A DNA stretch of 64,000 nt. Origin: Halichoerus grypus (Eukaryota; Chordata; Mammalia; Carnivora; Phocidae). The DNA lies in NCBI RefSeq assembly GCF_964656455.1, contig NC_135714.1, positions 63,389,850-63,453,849 of the forward strand, given 5' to 3'. This document shows, one piece after another, positions 57,565-64,000 of the stretch (position 1 is the stretch's first letter; each line of letters opens with the position of its first letter). The position numbers and the translations under genes were made by a program. The notes under the pieces are model-generated. The model saw only the letters and a program-made list of their open reading frames with translations. It had not been told where the DNA came from and ran no database searches.

Positions 57565-59715
57565 GAAGAAGTATTGGCACAACAGAGATAGAGAATGGGC
57601 AATCTGGTCATATAATCTACTTACGCTATCTGGACTTGCCTGTGTTCAATCTTGAATGTATTAGTCCCATTATACAATGGATTTCTGCTATGAATCCATT
57701 GGTGAATCTGATAATGCCTATTTCACAATGGGCAGCTCTATTTTCATAGTCTTTGGTATTCCATTTTCAGGTACACAGTTTCTATTTAGACCCATTAACG
57801 AGTCCCAAACTATTCGTAAAGTAGTTTTGTATTTTTTGACATGGAGGGCATGGCCTTCTTCTAGAACTCTTTATGTCTGTACTGCAGTTTTCCTATTGGG
57901 GCTTGCCAGAGGTTTCAGCTCACTTCTTTATTCGTCATGGATTCTTCTGGCATGATTGACATGCTGGATCACATGGTCTGCACAATAAGGCAGTTTGCAA
58001 CAAAGTGTGCCCAGACTAAAAACCCCTTTCTTGCTCTGGACCTCATTCAAAATTGGCAGCCTTTCAAGTTACCCAGTAACTGGGTTGGATCAGTTTTCCC
58101 AGCTGTGGTTCATACTACCATTATAAGTCAAAGAAGCCCACTGAGCACTGTGTGTCCTTAGTTCATTAGCTTATGATGATTACAAATTTAGATCTTAGGG
58201 AGCCCAGTTCCATGGCATCATCCCTATCAAATCCAGCCTGAAAAAGACAAGTGACTATAGATGCCCTCAGGCTTTTTCAATGGCCTCAATTGATAGTTAA
58301 CTAATTTGTACAGTTTTTTTTTTCCCCCACAAGGCATTCAATGCCATCAAAAGCAGCCAGCTTACACCACGTTCCATAAGGAAGCATTAAGTAATCATTA
58401 TTTCCCCCAAATTGATTGTCTTAGTTTGGATTCTCCCAGAAGCAGACCTTGCCAACAGGATTGAGCGTGCGGATCCTATTTAGAAAGTACATGTTATACC
58501 AATAGGAAGGAAATGTACAATAGAGTGCATTAATAAACCAACCACCACAGTAGGCATTTGGAGTTTAATCCCACATGCAGCCTCTGGGAAACTATAAAAC
58601 CCATGCCTCAAAATTAGTCTACCCAAGGACAAGGGCACTGAGATAATTACTTACCAGCTCCCAAGAGTCTTGAGTTGAAGGCCTCTGGTAGCCATGTTCA
58701 TTCCTTGACACTTCCAATCTGCTATGCACATGAGTATCAGGGCTTCCCATATTTCTAGGAAAAAAACAATTCAGACTCACAGATGTAGATATTGACACTT
58801 GGAAGAGAACAGAGCACACTAAAAATCTGAGGGTGGGACACTGACAATTTTTGCTACATCTATCAAGGACAAGTCTGGCAGCTGCTGCAAATTCATCTTC
58901 TCATCTCAATTAACCACAAGTTAATGCCAAGGGTTATCACCAGCCCATTTACTACTAGCAATAGGCCTGCAAATGCTTCAGACTGGTGGGCAATTCAAAC
59001 CCAAAATATTTGAATATCTCTTTTCTAGGGCCATTCTCATTCTCCACTGTCTTAGCCTGGGTTTTCTAGGAAATAGAACCTGAGTCAAAAGTTCTATGCT
59101 AACAATTCATTGGTCAGTGCAATCCCAGGCAAACAGGTGTAAGAGAAAATGGAAATGAAGCAAGAAAAAGAATAAATACCAGTGTATTACCAAGATGATT
59201 ATAACTTAATGATAAGCTAACTGCCCAATCTTAGAGGAACTCTTCAGGGATGTATATCAAGGTCCTGCATCCGCATACTTAGAGGGAGGAAGGGACAAAA
59301 TTTGTCCACCTGCTTCCGTCCTCCGTCAGTTTGCTTCACTGGACATTAAATGCTTATCTTTTGTGTTTGCACCGAAGGAAATCCCAGTGGGTCCTATAAC
59401 CTGTCAGATCTTAGTGTCAACATATAAACCCAAGAATAAGAGCCAAGTATCATGGGTTTGAAACAATGAACCATGGAAGAGTACCCACAGACTTCACTAC
59501 AATCTCCAGCATGAGCCACATACATCTAAGGAAACTTCCTTTACTCAGGTGTCTTCTTTGCATGGATCTACTTCATTTGCACTTCTTTCTCTGCTGTTTT
59601 GTATGTGTAAATAAATCTTCTTTAGCCTATAACCTCTTAAAAGACAAACACCAACTACCCCTATGTCTCCAACCCACAGTACCTAATAATAATTATTAAT
59701 ATTTATTAAGTGCTT
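57565..59715. other. Intergenic, possible eroded LTR-type fragments
   Basis: 58425-58500 ('tgtcttagtttggattctcccagaagcagacc') and 59050-59180 ('ctgtcttagcctgggttttctaggaaatagaacc') share a phrase found in old MLT2-like LTR ends, too diverged to assign. No gene. Confidence 0.35.
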
Positions 59716-59732
59716 AAAAATGCTAGTATCAT

Positions 59733-59876
59733 GGGCGCCTGGGTGGCTCAGTTGGTTAAGGGCCCAACTCTTGATATTGGCTCAGGTCTTGATCTCAGAG
59801 TCATGAATTCAAGCTCCAACATTGGGTTCCACGCTGGGCATGGAGCTTACTTTAAAAAAAAAGGGGGGGGGGTTTG
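59733..59876 (+). mobile_element. CanSINE, short form
   Basis: 'gggcgcctgggtggctcagttggttaagggcccaactcttgatattggctcagg' to 'catggagcttactttaaaaaaaaa', then a G-run. No CT tail. Duplication aaaaatgctagtatcat (59716-59732) and aaaaatgctggtatcat (59879-59895). Confidence 0.9.
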
Positions 59877-60194
59877 AAAAAAATGCTGGTATCATTTAGT
59901 CCTTACAACAAATGTAAGTTTGGAACTATTAAGTGACTTTTTCAAAGTTCCCAAGTTGCTAATTAGTGTATATGGGTTTTGAATTCAAGTTGTATGACAC
60001 CAGAGGAGAGTTCTTAATTTCTATCCAAAGTTGCTTCTCTAGCATAATCACTGAAGGATCATTTCAGGAATTGATAGACTTTATAGAGAAGAAGGAAAAG
60101 GTGAGAGATGGGGGAAATGGCCTCATTTGGGAGGTACTTTTATGTTACTAATAGTGAAATTGTAGAAATGAAAAAACTGGTATGTTCACTTTTT

Positions 60195-60581
60195 TTTAAA
60201 AGATTTTATTTGTGTATTTTAGAGAAAGAGAGAGCGAGCGAGCTTGAGTGGGGGGAGGGGCAGAGGGAGAGAACCTCCAGAGCCCAACACAGAGCTTGAT
60301 CTCATGACCCTGAGATCATGACCTGAGCTGAAATCAAGAGCCAGACACTTGGGGTACCTGGGTGGCTCAGTCGGTTAAGCATCTGCCTTCGGCTCAGGTC
60401 ATGATCCCAGGATCCCAGGATGGAGCCCTGTATCGGGCTCCCGGCTCAGTGGGGAGTCTGCTTCTCCCTCTCTCTCTGCCCCTCCACCCACTTGTGCTTC
60501 CTCCCTCTCTCTCTCTCAAATAAATAAAATCTTAAAAAAAAAAAAAAAAGCCAGACACTCAACTGAGCCACCCAGGCACCC
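60195..60581 (-). mobile_element. CanSINE interrupted by a second SINE
   Basis: Older inverted SINE (T-run, 'aaaagattttatttgtgtatttt', GA-rich body) whose head part is displaced to 60560-60581 by the insertion at 60350-60549. Outer flanks 'gtatgttcactttt' and 'atatagtcactttt' are a plausible eroded duplication. Confidence 0.88.
60350..60549 (+). mobile_element. CanSINE nested in the opposite-strand SINE
   Basis: Complete element ('ggggtacctgggtggctcagtcggttaagc' to poly-A). Duplication gccagacact at 60340-60349 and 60550-60559 lies within the older SINE, proving the order of insertion. Confidence 0.93.
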
Positions 60582-60599
60582 TGATATAGTCACTTTTAT

Positions 60600-63299
60600 T
60601 TTGAAAATAAATGATTAAAATCCCCTGCATTTATTTTACAGGGCTGGTCTAATGTCATTTTCATAGTGCTGTTGCTTGCACAGTCAGACTATACAATAAG
60701 GATATATGGATGACATTTACTTGTTACTAAATTTTACTTACTTTATTTTGCTGCTGAATGGAAATTCCAAGTAGAATCATGTACTTTCAAAATCACATTT
60801 TTTTATGGAGTCTATTTTTTCCAAGGATATTTTGTGTTTTAAAATATAAAAGAAATAGGATTAGAAGGATCTTGAAACTTCTTAATAAATCCTTGAACGG
60901 GAATGTCAACATGAGACTTTTTTTTTTCAGGTGATGAGGTATTCAGTAATAGATCATCCTTATTAGTGATTTTCTTTACAGATTGTTTTTTTGTGAAATA
61001 AGGTCCCCTATGAATGCTCCGAAACAGCCTGTAATGGCTGCTAATCACCCAAGTGTCAGAGCTTATAGCTTCAATATATCTTTCTCAGACTACATCAGAA
61101 GACAGTAACAATTTCAAGAACTAGTGCTTAAAACCTCCATCAAATAAATTCTCAGTCCCATTTCACCTAAATGCACATTTCTATTTATGACAGAGGAGGG
61201 CAGTTGTCCTTAGTCATGAAGACATTCTCATTGAAATCTGACTTTCAACTTTTTCTAAAATAAAAAAAAAAAAAGAAAAAAGGAAGCATTCTTTATTGGG
61301 AAAGCGTTATTCAAGTAAGATGGTGTGATCTATGGGTCAGAATGCTGAAAGGTCTCCCCTCAGCTGTAGTGCGGTGTTGTGTCACCTTGGGCAAGATGTT
61401 TTTCTGAGCCTATGCCACCTTTTCTTCCCTCCTTAATGGAATCGGTGTTTTAGGCTCCAGCCTGTCAGTTCCTGCTTCTGTCTGGAGTTTATGCTATAGT
61501 CCTTGGCCCGTTTTTTCTCGCCTGTGGTCTTCGACTTACATTGCTGATTCAAGTTGGCTGCTTTCTTCACAGAAGTAAATAAAGACTCTTGGACTGAGCT
61601 TTCATGGTATTTCTTACTAGTGCCTTAATCCTAGTGCTTGCTTTGTCCTGTTTTGATCTACCTGAATCTGTTATTTTCCTCACTGCTCTGACAGATGATA
61701 TTTAGAGCATTTTGGTTCTTGTGTGGGTGCCTTACTTTATAACCTTGTAATTTCTCTAATCCTCAACTCTTGCATGTCTTTGGGCTCTGACTTGCCCACC
61801 TTGTTTTAGCAGGTAGTTTGATTTTGACTCTTGTTCTCTTGTGCTGTGTGAAAGAATTAACCCTGAGTGTTGTTCCTTCTGTACTCTAAATCTTTGGAAT
61901 CTTGTTGTAAATTGTAGAAGCTAAGATGTATTTTTCTGAAACTGCAAACTAGTTTCTGTGTTGTGAGAGATGGATGATTTAAATAAATTTTTGCCACAAA
62001 TTGTGTGCATGTGTGTACATGGGTATGCATGCACGTGTGCATTTGTGTGTGGGTGTGTGTAGAAAATCACCTGTATGTGACATTTAGTTATGCAAATATG
62101 AAGTAAAGGATATCATCTGATGATAAAATATAATTGTCAGAAAAATGTAGTGAACTTGCTTGTCTTTGATTCATATAGCACTTTTCAATCTTACTTTCTC
62201 ATTGTACAATGAAACCCAAAGTGCTTTTTTGTTTTAATATGCACGTATAACATTCACTCTTTCACATTTATTTAACATCTAGTATGTGACAACAACTTTG
62301 AAATTACTAGGGACATAATTTCTCTTCTTTTGAGAAGTTTTTGGTCTAGTGGAAGAGTCCATAACACTTCCTAAAAGTTACTTTTTTGGAAAAGCTGCTG
62401 ATAATAGAAAGTTACTTATTCTTGTTTCTTATTAAAATTAAATTGCAGCGTGCATAGATAAGTCATCCCTATATTGATTTCTACATAATCATAATAGGTA
62501 GAATATGAGACTTTTCTATACAGTATACAAATATTCAAATATTCTGTCTAGTTTTCATGCTAGAGTAATTTACATTTACAGGCCAGAGTTGTTGAATCAT
62601 TTCTGGTTTCTAGTGACTTTATTAAAATGAAATGCCTTTCAAAATACCAAGGGAGCACTTAGATGTAGAGGCTCTGGTAAAAATAAATCTTAAACGGTAA
62701 ATAGTGTAAGTGAACAATATGGCTCTCCAAGAAGGAGAGAACTTGATGATATAGCAAGAGGAATAGACAAATGAACCACTTCGGTCTTCTTTTTTTGTTC
62801 TTCCAGAAACACACAAGATAAAAGCAAAGTGCTATACCATTTTTTTTCTCAGTTTATGTAGTATGTAATGTAATATGTAGTATGTAATAAAAATGGATTG
62901 TAAATCAAAGAGTGATCAGCCCTAGAGTATAATGATTCCCAGTGTTCGTTTATCTTGAATGGGAAATTGACACGCGTATCACTTTGAGAAATTATGATTT
63001 ATGTCACTAGTTCATTTCTTCCCTCCCATTACCATCACCCAAGACTGCCTTCTGTTTGAGGGCAAACCCAGTACTCAACACCTGCGTGGCAGCTACGGTC
63101 TCTGCTTTTCCTTTCAGGTGATGCTAGTCTGGTCCATCTGCAAGAGGAGTCTGCATGCCAGTTCTGATTATTCAGGTGGACTAGACTCTTTAGAAATTTG
63201 TAAGAATCTGAGAAATGTTAAAGAAGTAGCTTTTCTTCTCCAATCAGCCTGACTTGATCTAAGTGTCTTGTTGTTTTGTTTTTGTCTTTTCTTTCCCAT
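60600..63299. other. Intergenic, no gene
   Basis: A/T homopolymers at 60918 and 61258-61282. A GT-rich imperfect repeat at about 62000-62060. No named element and no frame with protein features. Confidence 0.35.
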
Positions 63300-63480
63300 C
63301 TTCTCTCTGATAGGAGTAGCCTTGCATTTCAATGAGGCTTTACTTGATCCAAGGCCAGCCAGTCCTTGTGGGGTAATTAATTGGCATCCTGACTGGCAAA
63401 AACCCAGCCCAAATTTTTGTAGGTGATTTTTGGCACGGGTAATTGTCTACTTGTCAATAATTTCTAAAATTGTGGTTAGC
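63300..63480. other. Candidate conserved non-coding element D
   Basis: Short repeat-free block with TAATTAATT (63374-63382), 'ggcatcctgactggcaaaaaccc' and 'cgggtaattgtc'. Inference only. Confidence 0.3.
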
Positions 63481-63884
63481 AGAAGGTAAGTGATATTTTG
63501 ATTTTGAAGCAGCTTACAAATTTCTACATAAAATTATAAATGCCAAGGAATTCAATTTTAATTTTAAAATATTTTGGACCGACCTAGATTCTAGGACATA
63601 GGAAAATTACTTTTGACTATTTAAGATAAATTTCCAGTGTACTATAACCATGCTTACAGTTTTTACTTCAGATATAAAAGTTTTACAATTTCCCTCCCTT
63701 TGTGAACCATGAGGTGGTAACATGGAAATATTTTTGTTGGCTTGTTCATTTATTAAAAAGCTATTTATTGAGTCCCCACAATGTTTGAACAGCTATGTGA
63801 GTGGTTGGGGCTTACTCTTTGATGCATAGAATATTATCTATGAAATCACAGATGACAAAAGATTACAAAATCAATTTAATCAAG

Positions 63885-63965
63885 AAACTATTAAACTCAT
63901 TGAATTGTACAGTTAAATTATATGCATTTTACTGTATATAAATTATACCCCAATAAATCTGACTT
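63885..63965 (+). mobile_element. Old L1 3' tip
   Basis: 'attgaattgtacagttaaattatatgcattttactgtatataaattataccccaataaatctg' is the usual last ~65 bases of old mammalian L1 (L1M) in forward orientation. Confidence 0.65.
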
Positions 63966-64000
63966 TAAATAAAAGAAGCAATTATTGAGCATTGATAAAA

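Overview
This is a 64 kb piece of mammalian nuclear DNA, very probably from a caniform carnivoran. The evidence is about seventeen tRNA-Lys-type CanSINEs, recognisable by the head 'gcctgggtggctcagt', a CT-rich middle and an (AAATA)n/'aaaatctt' tail, plus carnivore-type L1 elements. The SINE heads look more like those of bears, seals or mustelids than the dog or cat versions, but that narrowing is from memory and not proven here. The window is AT-rich, repeat-rich and gene-poor.

Only one protein gene is intact: a single-exon glycerol-kinase retrogene on the minus strand (3368-5026), which I identify as GK2. It has a short 3' UTR with a plausible poly(A) signal. Upstream lies a small GC-rich region holding a 9-bp minisatellite full of CRE half-sites and two ETS-type motifs. 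It carries the GK2-type substitution of the first catalytic-loop Asp by Val and keeps the C-terminal membrane anchor. If the orthology is right, the window corresponds to the human 4q21 gene-poor region (inference).

Layout. 1-2400: old L1 ORF2 remnants, minus strand, with a younger truncated L1 insertion that has a strange 5' junction. 2400-5330: GK2. 5340-7070: old L1/HAL1-like DNA. 7758-7837: a tiny retroposed copy of a retroviral-LTR transcript end. 8162-14060: a near full-length but dead L1, minus strand. 14077-15948: a second, truncated L1 in the same orientation. 19316-20325: a third truncated L1. 24-27.6 kb: a SINE cluster with a MaLR LTR. 29987-30198: a CYFIP2-like pseudogene fragment, minus strand. 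33247-33857: a solo LTR. 34-64 kb: scattered SINEs, MIR, hAT-type and old L1 pieces, an L1 3' end, a second probable LTR, and several repeat-free blocks with homeodomain-type motifs that look like candidate conserved non-coding elements.

The genes do not form an operon or pathway. The window is a testis-type retrogene with its own local promoter sitting in a gene-poor, transposon-shaped interval. No undescribed multi-gene system is visible. The most unusual signals are in the GK2 promoter and in the mechanics of several retrotransposition events.
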